NCBI RefSeq assembly: GCF_000208745.1
Contig: NC_030855.1
Span: 6,604,695-6,668,694 of the forward strand
Direction of reading: 5' to 3'
DNA length: 64,000 nucleotides
Source: Theobroma cacao
Taxonomy: Eukaryota > Streptophyta > Magnoliopsida > Malvales > Malvaceae
Positions 36,790 to 48,412 of this stretch are shown piece by piece. The notes under the pieces are model-generated. The model ran no database searches. It saw nothing but the letters and a program-made list of their open reading frames with translations, and was not told where the DNA came from. How positions within the stretch are numbered: position 1 is the first letter of the stretch; each line of letters opens with the position of its first letter. The position numbers were made by a program, and so were the translations under genes.

Positions 36790-37960
36790 AATAATAATAT
36801 ATCTTGGTGATTCTTGAACTGCTCAAGTTCTTGGTAAAGAAAAAGTCTTTCTCAAACTCGCATCTAGCAAGACCTTAGCTCTAAATGATGTTATGCTATT
36901 CCTAATATAAGGGCAAACCTAGTTTCTATGGCTCTATTGGATAAAGTTGGGGTGAAAGTGTTTTTCGAATCTAACACAATTGTAATGATAGAATAATGTC
37001 TTTGTGGGCAAGGGTTATTGTAATCAAGGACTTTTCGTACTCAACATTTCAAATATCTTGAATGAAAATGCTAGTTCTTTTACTTACTTGATTGACTCTA
37101 TTGATCATGGCATGGTAGATTAGGATATATTAGCATTCCTTATATCAAGAAAATGCAATCATTGGGTTTAATTTCTGGTGTTAAAGATGCATGCTTGAGA
37201 AAATGTGTAATATGTGCTAAAACGAAATTGATTAAGAAAACTTGTATTTCAGTAAATAGAGAATCTGAATTATTAAGTTTAATTCATACTAATTTAGGAG
37301 ATTTGAAATAAATTATGACTAGAGATGGTAAGCAATATTATGTTACTTTTATTGACAATTACTCTAGATTTGCTAAAGCTTATTTACTTAGGTATAAGGA
37401 TGAAGCTTTTGATATGTTTCTTAAATATAAAGCTGAGGTAGAAAATGATACAAATAAAAAGATAAAAAGAGTTAGATAAGAAAGAGTTAGTGAATATACA
37501 TTGATTAATGATTTTTGTGAAAAAGAAGCAATAATTTATGAAACTACTCCTCCATATTCCCCTAAATCAAATGGTGTAGTTGAAAGAAAAAATCAAATAT
37601 TAAACGAAATAATGAATTCTATGCTTGTTAGTTCTAATGCACATGAAAATTTGTAAGGTGAAGCTTTATTATCTGCATATCATATTCAAAATAAATTCGT
37701 TATAAGAAAATTGGTAAGACACTTTATGAATTATGGAAAGGCTATTCCTCTAAATTAAAATATTTGAAAGTGTGGGGATGTCTAGCTAAGTTTATGCTTC
37801 TTAATTCTAAGACAAAAAAAACAGGCTCTAAAACATCTGATTGCATGTTTATTGGTTATACTAAACAAAGTGCTGCATATAAATTTCTTGTATTAAAAAG
37901 TGATTTTCTTGATTGTAATACTATTGTTGAAACAAAAAATGCTGAATCTTTTTAGCATAT
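36790..37960 (+). pseudogene. Ty1/copia protease end and integrase remnant
   Basis: Frameshifted pieces continue the copia polyprotein. 37090-37210 resembles the region before the integrase zinc finger ('MQSLGLISGVKDACLRKCVI' in one frame). 37310-37460 gives 'YYVTFIDNYSRFAKAYLL', the integrase core with the first catalytic Asp. 37500-37620 gives 'ETTPPYSPKSNGVVERKNQI', which holds the catalytic Glu. 37764-37955 gives 'KVWGCLAKFMLLNSK' and 'CMFIGYTKQSAAYKF', the conserved segment downstream of the core. Stops at several positions (for example near 37310, 37478 and 37655) show it is dead. Confidence 0.8.
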
Positions 37961-38049
37961 TTTTCCATGAAGAACTGATACAATTTCTTATGCACCTTTT
38001 AGTTAAAATAATTTTGAAATACCAAGTAATTTAAGGAATAAAAGTGCAA

Positions 38050-38267
38050 GGAAAGAAATTTCTTCTAGTAATGATTTTTACACTTATCTTGTAGATAATG
38101 ATCCTTTAACTTATGCTGATAAAATTTCTTCTAAAAAAATCCATTTTGGAAAGAAGCTATAAAAAATGGGATTGATTCTATTTTACAAAATCAAACTTGG
38201 AAATTAGTTGATTTACCACCTGGAGCTAAACCAATCAATTGTAAATGAATTTTTAAAAGAAAGTTGT
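38050..38267 (+). pseudogene. Ty1/copia reverse transcriptase, first part
   Basis: A frameshifted translation includes 'KNGIDSILQNQTWKLVDLPP' followed by 'GAKPINCK' and 'FKRK', the usual start of copia RT. The frame is broken exactly after K-R-K by the insertion at 38268. The second half resumes at 46425-46430 with 'NPDGSIDKYKVRLVVKG'. The aaagt at 38263-38267 is duplicated at 46425-46429. Confidence 0.85.
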
Positions 38268-41169
38268 CACAGCCCAAAACTTGAGCCATGACAGGCGCAT
38301 GGGCCCAATAGGCACAGTCCACCAAGCCCAAGCAAGCCTCTTTATTTAAACCCATTAATAGTCCATCTATCACTTCTTTTTTTTTTTAGGATTTAAGACT
38401 CGTGATTTTTAATAACAATCTCTTCAAATTTAAATCGTGAAAATCAAGTACATACAAAGTTCACAACAAATCTCACAATTTACATTAAACCATCACATAT
38501 AAACATACAACCGACCCTTGACAACCAACGGAGTGACTTTAGGTGTGGGTGCTATCATTGAGAGTTGTAGTGAATCTACTGAAAGATGAATAGGAGAGAG
38601 CACCTTGACCTCAAATCCAACCACCTTGGATCTTGAAAACTATAAACTCAATGAGTGAACATAGGAAGGGAATAAGCAAACGATACGAAAGATTTTTTAG
38701 AAAACACGATGCACTTGTATTGAAACCATGTAATTTGTATATCATAAACAAAACTCGATGCCATATTGTTTTTCAACTCATTTTGAAAACATTTAAGAAT
38801 ATCAACTTTCAATATACAATTCAATCACATTACATTTTTCAAAAATCTCTATTCTATAGGACAGGTGCACATGCGTGTAAAAATTCACGTATACATTATG
38901 TATATATAAATATATAGATAATTTAAACATACACCAAGGTCATCCCCACACTAGTCACCACAACTTCGCACATACACTCGTCAACCTCAACTCAACTCAT
39001 GTGCACTCCCACACTACACATAGCTAATATCCTTATGTGCACTATCACACCATACATGCCATATGTCATCATCATGTGCTCTCCCACACCACACATGACA
39101 TATATCATCATCATGTGCTCTCACACACCGCACATGGCATTTATGCACACGCACGGTTATAATTATCATTCAACATTACATTTCAATGCATGGCACACAT
39201 AACAACATGTAACAATAATCTTTGCATAACAATACATCAAATGCCACAAATCAATTGGCAATTCAACATAATATTTCAAATACGTAATTCATCACATTAT
39301 AAATTTAAAAGTGTAGAAGTATCACTTGTGAAAAGCTTGTTCATGTGCATAAATTTGAAAAGAGTCAACCAAGGATATTCTAGCATTTCATTCAACACAT
39401 ATACATTTGTTCAAAACCTTTTAAATGCAAGTTCACTCACCATACGATAGCAGGATACTATATCGCTATTAATTCGGAGGCGTATCTAGCTATTTCTACT
39501 TGCTGGTCGCTAGTTATTTCCTCTAGCACATCACCATAATACACTATCTTTATTTTTGCACTTCCTAGCAACAATCTAAATTCAATATCTTTAGTGTATA
39601 TCATTTCTACTTCTCTTTTTCATACAATCGTAAATCCTTATTCAACTAACTTATATCTTGACACATTTTTACCAAAGTTGCCTTTATCCTTTGCTTGCGT
39701 AATTCTTTAGATTATAAATACGGACAACTTATTTATGACTTTAGCACATATATTAATCTTTTCTAAAGATATTTATCAAGTTCAACCATCATTTCCACAC
39801 CAATAACCTAGCATATGGCAGCAACTATAAATTTACTTCTATTAAGCATTTTCTAAGTCCACATGCACCACAATTTACTTTTACATGCTGCCACAAGCAC
39901 AAAAAATTAATACATATCTCATTTTTCCTTTCTACTTGTGATTTAGAGGTTAGAACGCTTACCCACCACTTAATCTAACTCAAAATCACCACGCATTTCA
40001 AGATTCTTCCACAGCATGCCTCGGGTTCCTTGGATGTTTATTGATCCTTGCTACCACAAACAAAACCTCACATCATAATTGGTTCAAACTATATGCTTTC
40101 AGACAAAACATCAATTTCTACCTTCTTTACCTTGAAATCCACAAGGCAAACCACCAAAATCTTTTTAAACCTCAACAATGGTGTGTGGGTGGGGAGGAAA
40201 ACCTTTTGATTTTCTCTTTTCTCCTCCAAGGCCAAGCTTCCTCTGAACTTTTCTCTTCCTTTTTCCTTTCTTTCTTTCTTTCCTTTCTTCTTTCTTCCTT
40301 TCTCTGTTCTAGGGTTTAGTTGGAATAAAAAATGAGGTTGAGAATTGTGGGTAAGGTGAATAAAGGGGTAGGAGAATGGAGAAGTAAGAAAAGAAGAGAA
40401 AGGAAAAGGAAAAAAACTTGATTTTTATGGTGAAAAAAGGAAAATGGCATGGGAGGAAGAAGATGGAGAAGAAAATGCCTTTTGGAGAAGATAAAAATCA
40501 GCCATGGATAAGGAAGAAAATAGTCAAAGTTTCATTTGGAAGCTTTGACCAAGCACATGGAAAAATTACCATTTTGCCGTCTAAGTTTCTCCCTTTTTTA
40601 ATTTAGTCCTCCCAACAATCTTTTAATTCCAATTTCCTTCTATTTTTTTTCTTTTACATGTGTACAAACAAAATATAAAGTTTTCACCTCAACACGGTAT
40701 CATCATAATATTTAAATATATACTTACCCGCACTAGCTTTATTTAATAAAGACACGCAGGTTCCACTAACATCGTTTTACTCTGAAATTCCCTCATTCTT
40801 CTTCTCGCCCACTTAAATTGACCATATACTCCTCATTCATGACTAATTTTGACATCAAATAAAATATTAACATTTTAATATTATTTTATAATAAAATATC
40901 TTTTTATTCCAAAATTTTCCACTAGCCTTTTAGGGCTCCAAAACATCTTACTTTGCCTTGATTTACATCCGAATCACCTTTTATCTCATAAATTCTTCAT
41001 CGATAAAAATATTATTATTTTATTATTATTTCTTCGCGTGTGGAATAATTTATCTTAAAATACTCTTTTCACCCGTCTCCATCATTTGGCACTTAAATCA
41101 GCATCCATTGACCCTTTGTCTCATTGATAAGGTTATATTGACTTCTATACGAGGGTATTAGGTGTCACA
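38268..41169 (-). mobile_element. Gypsy LTR, about 2.9 kb, minus orientation
   Basis: On the minus strand it starts tgtgacacctaatacc at 41169, directly after a PPT, and ends ...ttttgggctgtgaca at 38268. Its size and terminal motifs resemble the Tekay-like LTR at 57848-60713, although the two are clearly different families. It contains the minisatellite at 38999-39150. Small open frames within it are not genes. Confidence 0.7.
38999..39150. repeat. Minisatellite of 36-39-bp units in the LTR
   Basis: Four units start at 38999, 39035, 39074 and 39113 with 'atgtgcactcccacac' or a close variant and end in 'catcatc'-like sequence. About two units of the same type are in the inverted arm near 45650-45720. 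Confidence 0.8.
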
Positions 41170-41181
41170 GTCTCCCCCACT
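41170..41181 (-). other. Polypurine tract
   Basis: The minus strand reads aagtgggggagac just before the LTR start. It is preceded by 'caaggacaaaatcttttaag', the usual sequence between a gypsy integrase stop and the 3' LTR. It identifies 38268-41169 as a 3' LTR. Confidence 0.75.
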
Positions 41182-43306
41182 TAAAAGATTTTGTCCTTGA
41201 ATTTTCCTCGATGTCGGGTTGTTAATCTCCCTCAATGATCCTATTTCATTTCCTTCTTCATAGGGACTTTTGATTTATGCACTTCGTTACCTTTCGTTTG
41301 ACTAAAACACTTTACAAGGTCAAGGTACATAACTTATCTCTATTGTCATCTTTGAGTCAGAACCACAGTACCCTTCATTATTGTTCTTTTTCTTATCATT
41401 AAGTTCCCAAGTATGCCTTTAATTCTATTACTAACCTTAAACATATCTTTATTTCAATTCTTGTCAAACCTCTTGTCATTTATTCACCTTATCCCCCTAC
41501 ATTATTACATAACTTATGGCATCATAAACACACCCTATTCATTCCTATACATTTTTCCAACATTATGGGGAGTTGAATCTTTCAACCATTCCCTCATACT
41601 TCATATTTATCTTGCATTTATGCAACTTAAATCTTCTTAATCATATTAGTCCATCTTGTATGGCTTAAACACGCTATAAATGACATTTCCTTGACATCAT
41701 TTCTTCGACTGTTTCTCCAAAATTTCTTATATCAACATAGCTTCACTTATGATGAAATTTTTTATGATTGTATTATCCATACAACTCATCAAATATATCG
41801 AGTTCAAATCTCGAATCTCTAAGAATAGTTCTTCACTTTAGTTGGTCACATCGTTAACCCCAAACATTTATCTATACATGCACATTTAAATGTCAACATT
41901 CTCATGTTTAATCTAGGATCACTAGTATAATCAATTTCATATTACCCTTTTTATATGTTTAAATCACCATTCCACTTGCGTCTACCACAAGTTATCTTTT
42001 ACGTAATCCATATGAATTCTCATTATGCCTATGCATAACTTCACATCATTTACATGCCTATACTCCTTTCTTATCATTTCCAATTATATGCTTAAGTATC
42101 ATTATACTATATATCCTTGCATCATAATGTCATTAGTCACCTCTCACTTGACAAATGTCATTTTCATTAAATTGCAATCTGGTATTCGTATATGCTTTAT
42201 AATCTCATTGATCCTTTAAAGATTTATCTCTTACTTGATCATTGCATCTTATGCAATACCACAATCCCTAAAAGTCATCCTTATTTCTCAATTATCTTTC
42301 ATGCCTCTAACATATAGATTATATCCTTTTTGCAATTCGATATTAACCAATCACTTAAAACTTAGACTCATTTGAATCCTGCATGCCTCATGCAATTCCA
42401 AATTCCAATTTCCATCATACATTAGGAAGTTTTCATTATCTGACTTCATTATGAAGGTTACTTTCAATCATCTTTTGCACTACTCTTTCATACTAATGTA
42501 ACATCATTCTCCCTTAGCCAATTTACCATATGTGCTTGAAATTACAAAACTTGAAACAAGGTTCTTCTCAAGTACCTCTCAATGTCAATGTGAGTATCAC
42601 TCTCGGCTTACAACTTCCTTTTTGTAACCACATAACCTATGCTTGTTTCCACAAGATTCATAGCAAGATTCCTCTTAAGTATTTCCTCATAGATGCCTAC
42701 CTTTAACTTATGTCTCATCGCATATAATTATTTAACCCATGGTTTAGCCATTAGGCTCCTCAGCAAGTTTCAAATTTCCAGATGTTATACTTGCCACGTA
42801 TGATTGGTAATTCCTTCTCAAGGATGTTTATGCGTTCCTGAAACACTTAATCACTTATTGGCTTTTTAACCTTTCGAGCATATCATTCCAAAAAGGCATG
42901 CACTTATTCACCAAGATATTTAAATGCATGCTCATCTATTCATACTTCAATTTATCTTCATGGGTTTCTAGTATGTCACATAATTGGCCTTGTGCTGTTA
43001 CTAATTCTTGTCATTTAACTAAGTCAAGACAAAATTTGTAAATCCTCATAGCAATACTTTATTTTAATTCATTTGCTATGCCAACCCTGTCATCCTTCAT
43101 TCACAATTTCATCACTTGGTATTGACATCCCTTGTCAATGTCTCATACATTCATCTAACTTTTCACTCACTTTTTTCTTAACCTTTAACAAAGCTTAATC
43201 TCTTGTTTTATTTATTTTTTACGATTTAACTTTGGTCAACATATTATTCATCTTAATACTTCACATGGTAGTTTATCTCAATGTAGCCATCTCAAGAACT
43301 CTTTAA
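41182..43306 (-). other. Degenerate internal gypsy sequence
   Basis: By position this should be the 3' end of pol on the minus strand (integrase and possibly chromodomain). It is so rich in stops and frameshifts that I recognise no reliable domain. No host gene is visible on either strand. Confidence 0.35.
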
Positions 43307-43955
43307 GATGGCGTTTGGTATGAGGGAAGTGAGAGCACATTCCTTGTAATGTGTCTAGTTAAATTACATTGCAGTGTTTGTTTTATAACAGACCACTACA
43401 AAGTAAGATTGCAATACAATCACATTGTAGTCAAGGGTTGTAATGTGATTGCAGTCCAAAACCAATGCAATCACATTATATTGTACTCTGCAATGTCTTT
43501 AATGATATTTTTACCCATCATCTTTTAAAAAATTACTTACAACCCGTTCAAACCTTATTCATTGTCGTTTTTAGGGTTTAGGGTCTGCTGCTACTTCTCC
43601 ATTTTGCTAAAGTCGCTTCTCCTTCTTCCTGCTTCTTCATCATCTGAAATTGTGGGTCGAAATCTCCCATTCTTCTTTTTTTTTCTTTTTTTTAATCTTT
43701 TTCTTGTATTCTTCAAATTGGGGTTTTTTTTTAATTTGGGTTTTTTTTCATATTTATATTTTTGTTTTATCAGTGAAACAATTTGGCCCTTAATCAGCAA
43801 GAATTGTTGGATTTTTGGGCTAATCTCTAACAAGAGGCAAAGGTAATTTTTTTTTTTGAGATCTTTTGAAATTTTAGGTTCTCTTAATTTTTTTTCTGGG
43901 ATCTTTTGAAATCTAATATAGTGATTTTGTTCCATTGGGTTTTCCTTATTAGCTG

Positions 43956-44087
43956 ATGTTTAGTAAGTTTGAGGAAAATCTCAAGTCATGCATAAAAGTT
44001 GCTTTTGACGTTGTGTCACCTAAAAAAGTTCATGAATGCATCCGTTTAACTGAAGATAAATTAGAGGTGAAGAAAATGAGTTACTAA
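43956..44087 (+). CDS. 43-codon open frame, not recognised
   Basis: It starts ATG and encodes a small, charged, Lys/Glu-rich peptide ('LKSCIKVAFDVVSPKKVHEC' within it), ending at TAA. It lies in the leader region of the PIF/Harbinger element. I do not recognise it; it could be a fragment of a captured gene exon or chance. Confidence 0.15.
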   Translation: MFSKFEENLKSCIKVAFDVVSPKKVHECIRLTEDKLEVKKMSY

Positions 44088-44175
44088 AACAATATAACGC
44101 ATTACAGTTCATGTTATTTATAAAAACTACATGTCAAATCTAAGTTGAACCAAGTAAAGATAAGCCAGAATTAAG

Positions 44176-44512
44176 GATAGCTTTGGCAAGTAGAGCATTT
44201 ATCAAATTATTGTAATGATCGACACTTGCCTGGTTTATTTCTCCTGTACCATCTGTGGTTCAAGGCAAAATGTCAGTAGAAATTTCCACATTTCCATCTT
44301 CTTACACAAGTAAAATTGACAAACCAAGAACTGTGCACAATGTAAAACTTTCTAGGGAATATCCGAGACCAAGCTATTGAGAACCTGTAAGCATCCATCC
44401 ACATGTCGTTTATAAGTTGTATATCTTTCTGTTTCCAGAAAAAAAAAATCACAATGTCATTCATGAATTTTGGTACTGATCCACAACAACATCAGCATTA
44501 CTTAATCCCCAC
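44176..44512 (-). pseudogene. Fragment of a GH1 beta-glucosidase gene, three exon pieces
   Basis: Three adjacent exon remnants of a plant family-1 beta-glucosidase lie in the right order on the minus strand. About 44475-44512 gives 'SNADVVVDQYQ'. 44354-44428 gives 'KDIQLINDMWMDAYRFSIAW' followed by 'SRIFP'. 44176-44252 gives 'GTGEINQASVDHYNNLINAL' followed by 'LAKAI'. The intervening bases look like the original introns: the second piece is preceded by '...ctggaaacag' and the third by '...aaccacag'. The catalytic glutamates (TFNEP and ENG motifs) lie outside the fragment, so nothing functional remains. It sits between the left end and the transposase of the PIF/Harbinger element. Confidence 0.75.
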
Positions 44513-44882
44513 CCTTTTCAACTTATTGTTGATATATCTATCTAGGGCACTGTTATGCTTGTTTAGTTCTTTATTCTAGAATCCTACTAGATAGAAACAA
44601 TGACAGGTGCTATAATTATTCAAAAAAAAAAAAAAACAAGTTAGATATGATTAGTGCAACTTTGCTTAAGTCTAAATTAAGATGATTGACAATGAGCTGT
44701 AGCTATTGATTTTGGGTTTCAAAAGGCAAAACCCAATAAGCCATATCTAAAGCCAAAAACAAACATGGATTAACAGTAACCAATTATTCAAGAATATTAA
44801 TTAGTAAAGAATCTGAACCTTAAAATAATAAAAAAAAACACAACACTAAGCTTCCTTTGAAATTGAATCCCATCCAAGCATG

Positions 44883-44905
44883 TATATATATATATATATA
44901 TATCA
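44883..44905. repeat. (AT)n microsatellite
   Basis: An uninterrupted alternating AT run of about 23 bases. Confidence 0.9.
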
Positions 44906-45084
44906 AGTTCCTTAGCACCTATGCTGCTGTGACAACCATTACTAATTAATTAATTAGATTCCCATGTATCAAATGAAGGGCCTGTAATTCTTTAAGTAAA
45001 GCTAGTGACATCATGTCAAATGTTATTTATTGAATAATTCTGATTAACAATGTATATGTTGTTTCTATATAATGTTTATATTTC

Positions 45085-45633
45085 ATGATTTTAATTTTTT
45101 TTATATTGTTAGTTCACACAATGGAAGGGTTTTCTCAAGAGCAAACTGCAACGATCATGTCTGCTATTGTATTAGCCATTGAGTTGTTTAACAAGATACT
45201 TTTAACTAATATTTTGGTTCAAGGATGTTACCATATTTTAATGTATACTAAAAAGCGTAAAAGGTCCAAAACTAGTACTTATAGGAGACATCTTATTAGG
45301 TAATTGAGTTTTAGGAGAATGGAGTTTGATTCTAATTTAACATGCATTGAAAGTATTAGAATGGATAGGGCAGCATTTTATAAACTATGTAATATGCTTC
45401 AATGCATTGGTAGGCTTACACCAACAAAAAACATGAATGTTGAGGAAATGGTGGCTATCTTTTTGTACATCATTTCTCATCATGCAAAGAATAGGATCAT
45501 AAAGAGAGAATTTGTTAGAAATGGTGAGACAGTCAGTAAGCATTTTGGTTTAGTTTTGAATTCTGTTTTAAGATTGCAATCAATACTGCTAAAGAAGCCA
45601 AAACCTGTACTCGAGAATTCAACTAATAATTAG
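45085..45633 (+). pseudogene. PIF/Harbinger transposase, N-terminal part
   Basis: Translation after an in-frame stop at 45301 gives 'CIESIRMDRAAFYKLCNMLQ' and 'SHHAKNRIIKREFVRNGETV', the helix-turn-helix-like N-terminal region (DUF8040) of plant HARBI1-type transposases. It ends with 'PKPVLENS', just before the DDE nuclease domain would begin ('WKWFKxCLGALDGT' in the family). The catalytic half is missing, replaced at 45634 by LTR sequence. With a stop before the conserved region and no nuclease, it is inactive. Confidence 0.8.
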
Positions 45634-46424
45634 AACCATGCATGTGAGGTGTGGGAATGCACATGTCGGTGATGAAGGGTGATTCTAGCTATGTGCAGTG
45701 TGGGAATGCACATGAGCTGATGACCAGTGGTTATATACATGTTTACACATACCATAGAAATGTTAGAGAAAATATTATGTGATTGCATTGAATGTTAAAA
45801 GTTGAACTTCTTAAATGTTTTAAAATGAGTTGAAAAACAACACGGCATCGAGGTTTGTTCATAATATACAAAATTGCATTGTTTTTAAACGAGTGCATCA
45901 TGTTTTTGAAAAACTCTCTGTATTGTTTACTTGTTCCCTTCCTATGTTCACTCATTGGGTTTATACTCATCTTTTTTAACTTCATGCTTTAGTTTTCAAG
46001 TTCGACGATGGTTGGATCTTAGGTAGAGGCGCTTCCTCCTATTCATCTTACGGTAGGTTTATCAAACACTCCATGATAGTATCCACGCTAGAGTCACTCC
46101 GCTGATAGTAAAGGTCTTTTGTATGTGTATATGGTTATTTAAATGTAATTCATGAGATTTGTTGTAAACATTGTATACTTGGTTTGCATGATAATGTTGC
46201 CACAAGTTGGTAAATGTAATATTTTTTTGTGAACGGTATTGTTCAGTTGCCATGATTTATTTTTGAAAGGAAATTACTTTGAAAACAACGAATTAAGAAC
46301 CTTAGAGGTAAAAGAGGGACAGGTGGTCCAATAAATAAGTTTTCATAGAAAGGCTTGCTTAGGCCCAGTGGACCACGCCTATTGGGTCCTTGAGCCGGTC
46401 ATGCCCGAAAATTGGACTGTGACA
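45634..46424 (+). mobile_element. LTR 3' part, plus orientation (right arm of the inverted insertion)
   Basis: It ends ...aattggactgtgaca at 46424 and is the inverted counterpart of 38268 to about 39100. Shared blocks include 'aggcttgctt', 'ctattgggtcc', 'tcactcattgggttta' and the 'catgtgc' minisatellite units. Its upstream part is cut at the junction with the PIF/Harbinger fragment. Confidence 0.7.
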
Positions 46425-46960
46425 AAAGTTTAATCCTGATGGTTCTATTGATAAATACAAAGTTAGATTAGTTGTTAAGGGTGTTTCTTAAAAGCAAAAT
46501 ATTGACTATTTTAATATTTTTGCTCTAATAACAAGAATTTCATCTATGCGTGCTTTAATTGCCTTAGCTTCTATTTATAACCTTGTTGTTCATCAAATGG
46601 ATGTTAACACAGCTTTTCTAAATGGTGATTTAAAAGAAGAAATTTATATGGTACAACTCGAGGATGTGTTCTTCTTGGTCAAAAAAACAAAGTTTGTAAA
46701 TTAATTAAATCTTTATATGGCTTAAAACAAGCACTAAAACAATGGTATAAGAAATTTGATCAAGTTCTTGTTAGTAATAGGTTTTTTATTATTGAAGTTG
46801 ATAAATGTGTTTACACAAAAACTATTGATAGTGAATGTATGATTATTAATTTATATGTTGATGATATGCTTATTTTTGGTATATGCATTGATGTTGTCAA
46901 TAAAACAAATGTATTTTAACTTCTAAATTTGATATGAACTCTATATTCCTTGTTGGTAAT
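46425..46960 (+). pseudogene. Ty1/copia reverse transcriptase, second part
   Basis: This continues the RT broken at 38267. In the first frame it reads 'NPDGSIDKYKVRLVVKGVS', then after a stop 'ALIALASIYNLVVHQMDVNT' and 'AFLNGDLKEEIYM'. A frameshift follows near 46650. Then 'LYVDDMLIF' is readable at about 46850-46880, the Y-V-D-D catalytic core of copia RT. Later bases ('TSKFDMNS') match the next conserved segment. RNase H is not recognisable. Confidence 0.85.
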
Positions 46961-47317
46961 ATATTAAATTGCAGTATACACTTGATGGAATCACTTATAT
47001 AAGTGTGGAGTGGGGCCACTCCTATGAGAATTGTGACAAAATCTCTAGAGCACTGCAAATAACCAGGTACGTGCATGGCCCATTCGCAAAAAACTGCATT
47101 GAACAGTAGATATTGTGAGAATGTAATGTGATTGATGAAAATTATATTTCACATAAAAAATCTTTTATTCATATAAGTTACAAACTTTATCAAAATTCTA
47201 TGATTTAAATTAATTCTTTTTAGCCCTAGTTCATAGCTCAAAAAGCACTAATCTCAATGCATTACACTTGAGTGAGATTAGACATAGCAAGAACTTCCTA
47301 TTAAGAAACCTTATGAA
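46961..47317. other. Unresolved copia 3' region
   Basis: It should hold the RNase H and 3' untranslated part of the copia element, but only AT-rich sequence with stops is seen. No gene is supported. Confidence 0.35.
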
Positions 47318-47520
47318 ATATGTGGAGGATTATTGGATATATAATAATATCTCATAAAATTTTTATCCCACATTGCCAAGTACAAAAGATGTTACTACTT
47401 TATATATATAAACTCATTATAGATTTGTTGAAAGTTAGAAATGTTAGAAAAGAAAGGGATCTCATGCGCACACGAGATCAAGCCAAATCTCGAGAAAATG
47501 TGGATCCCCCCCTTCCATAA
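47318..47520 (+). mobile_element. Possible copia PPT and start of 3' LTR
   Basis: 'tgtggaggattattgg' at 47318-47333 resembles a copia PPT plus degenerate LTR start (gtggaggattgttgg). 'atcccacattgccaag' and a TATA-like 'tttatatatataaac' at about 47400-47412 follow, as in many copia U3 regions. The LTR end is not identified. Confidence 0.35.
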
Positions 47521-48412
47521 AAAATGATTACAAAAAGTTTGAATTTCTAAATTTGCAAAGAGACCATAAAAAATGATTACAAAGAGTTTGAATAAAGGCT
47601 CAAAGGGAACTTTGGAAAACTTGGACCAAGGAGAAAAGTGCTTGCTCTGAATTTCTTTCTTGTTCCTCTCTTATTCTTCTGCATAGATAACCCAAAGATG
47701 GTGTATTTAAACTTAGAAAACCTATCCTTAAACGCAAAAAGAATCGTTGCTTTGTTGAAAAATCTGTCCTCTTTTGGGATCAATCCCAAAATGAGGGGTG
47801 GATCCTTATTTCATCAGCTACAAAAAAATTTGATACTCGATCCCTCAAGGATGGGATCAATTCCTAAGAGATAAGAAAGGATCCTTAAACTTCTGTCCAA
47901 AGTGGGGGATTCATTCTTGTAACTTCTAATTTAAAAAACTTTTAATTTGTTTCAAAACAATTTCAATATTTTAATAAAAATATAAATTTTAATTTCATTA
48001 AGTAATTTGACATTTTAAATATATTTCTTAAGCTTACAAAAATTATTTAAGAGGATTTTGATCATGAGAATTTAAGATAAAATCTATTGAAGCAATTTTA
48101 AATATAACTTTAATTCGTCATTTCAAAATTAGAATTTAAAGCTAACAATTTGCACATTAGTGAAGGTCTGATCATTTTATCCTCCGCTGTTGTTTAATTT
48201 TCTGACAATTATATGCACAAATTGTCATGACCTTAACTAAATAGAGCTTGCAGCAGAAAATAAAATCAAGAAGCAAATATGTTGACAACTTGAAAGAATG
48301 TATGGCTAATGAATGTAAGATCAGATCATCAAAAATTCAACCAGTTATAGCCACCAACAAAGCCAAGTTTGGCTGTTGTCAATTCTATGAATCATTTTAC
48401 CCACTTTGATAT
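47521..48412. other. Repeat-derived intergenic sequence
   Basis: A 22-bp sequence 'cataaaaaatgattacaaa' occurs twice (47516 and 47566). 47740-48080 carries 'gggatcaatccc' motifs and AT-rich sequence that resembles 20880-21310 inverted, probably an old LTR remnant. The 3' UTR of the pseudouridine synthase gene should begin at 48412 and run leftwards. Confidence 0.4.

Larger units (their letters stand above)
43307..45633 (+). mobile_element. PIF/Harbinger element, 3'-truncated
   Basis: The left end ggcgtttggtatgagggaag follows 'ctttaagat' and has the sequence style of plant PIF/Harbinger termini. Its subterminal part is rich in short 'acattgca' and 'caatcacatt' motifs. 43560-43900 looks like a 5' untranslated leader. 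The transposase starts near 45085 and is cut at 45633, where LTR sequence follows. The right terminal repeat and any second TTA-type duplication are missing. A GH1 gene fragment lies inside on the other strand. Confidence 0.6.
38268..46424. mobile_element. Composite insertion bounded by two inverted LTR ends
   Basis: The outer ends are tgtcacagcccaaaacttga and, inverted, tgtcacagtccaattttcgg. The inverted similarity runs for roughly 800 bases on each side (38268 to about 39100, and 45634-46424). A perfect 5-bp duplication aaagt flanks it, and removing the insertion restores the copia RT frame. Inside are a full minus-strand LTR, a PPT, degenerate gypsy sequence and a truncated PIF/Harbinger element. 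Both outer termini are U5 ends, which a normal LTR element does not have. Confidence 0.75.

Noticed and set aside
38633..38917. A small protein family, because a plus-strand frame here resembles a minus-strand frame at 45743-45985 ('MSEHRKG' in both)
   Set aside because: The two frames lie in the inverted LTR arms, so their similarity follows from the DNA repeat; neither has coding signals.
38999..39202. A repetitive His/Met/Thr-rich peptide
   Set aside because: It is the translation of the 36-39-bp minisatellite in the LTR.
43591..43935. A Lys-rich minus-strand frame of 114 codons
   Set aside because: It is the translation of T-rich leader sequence of the PIF/Harbinger element; composition bias explains it.
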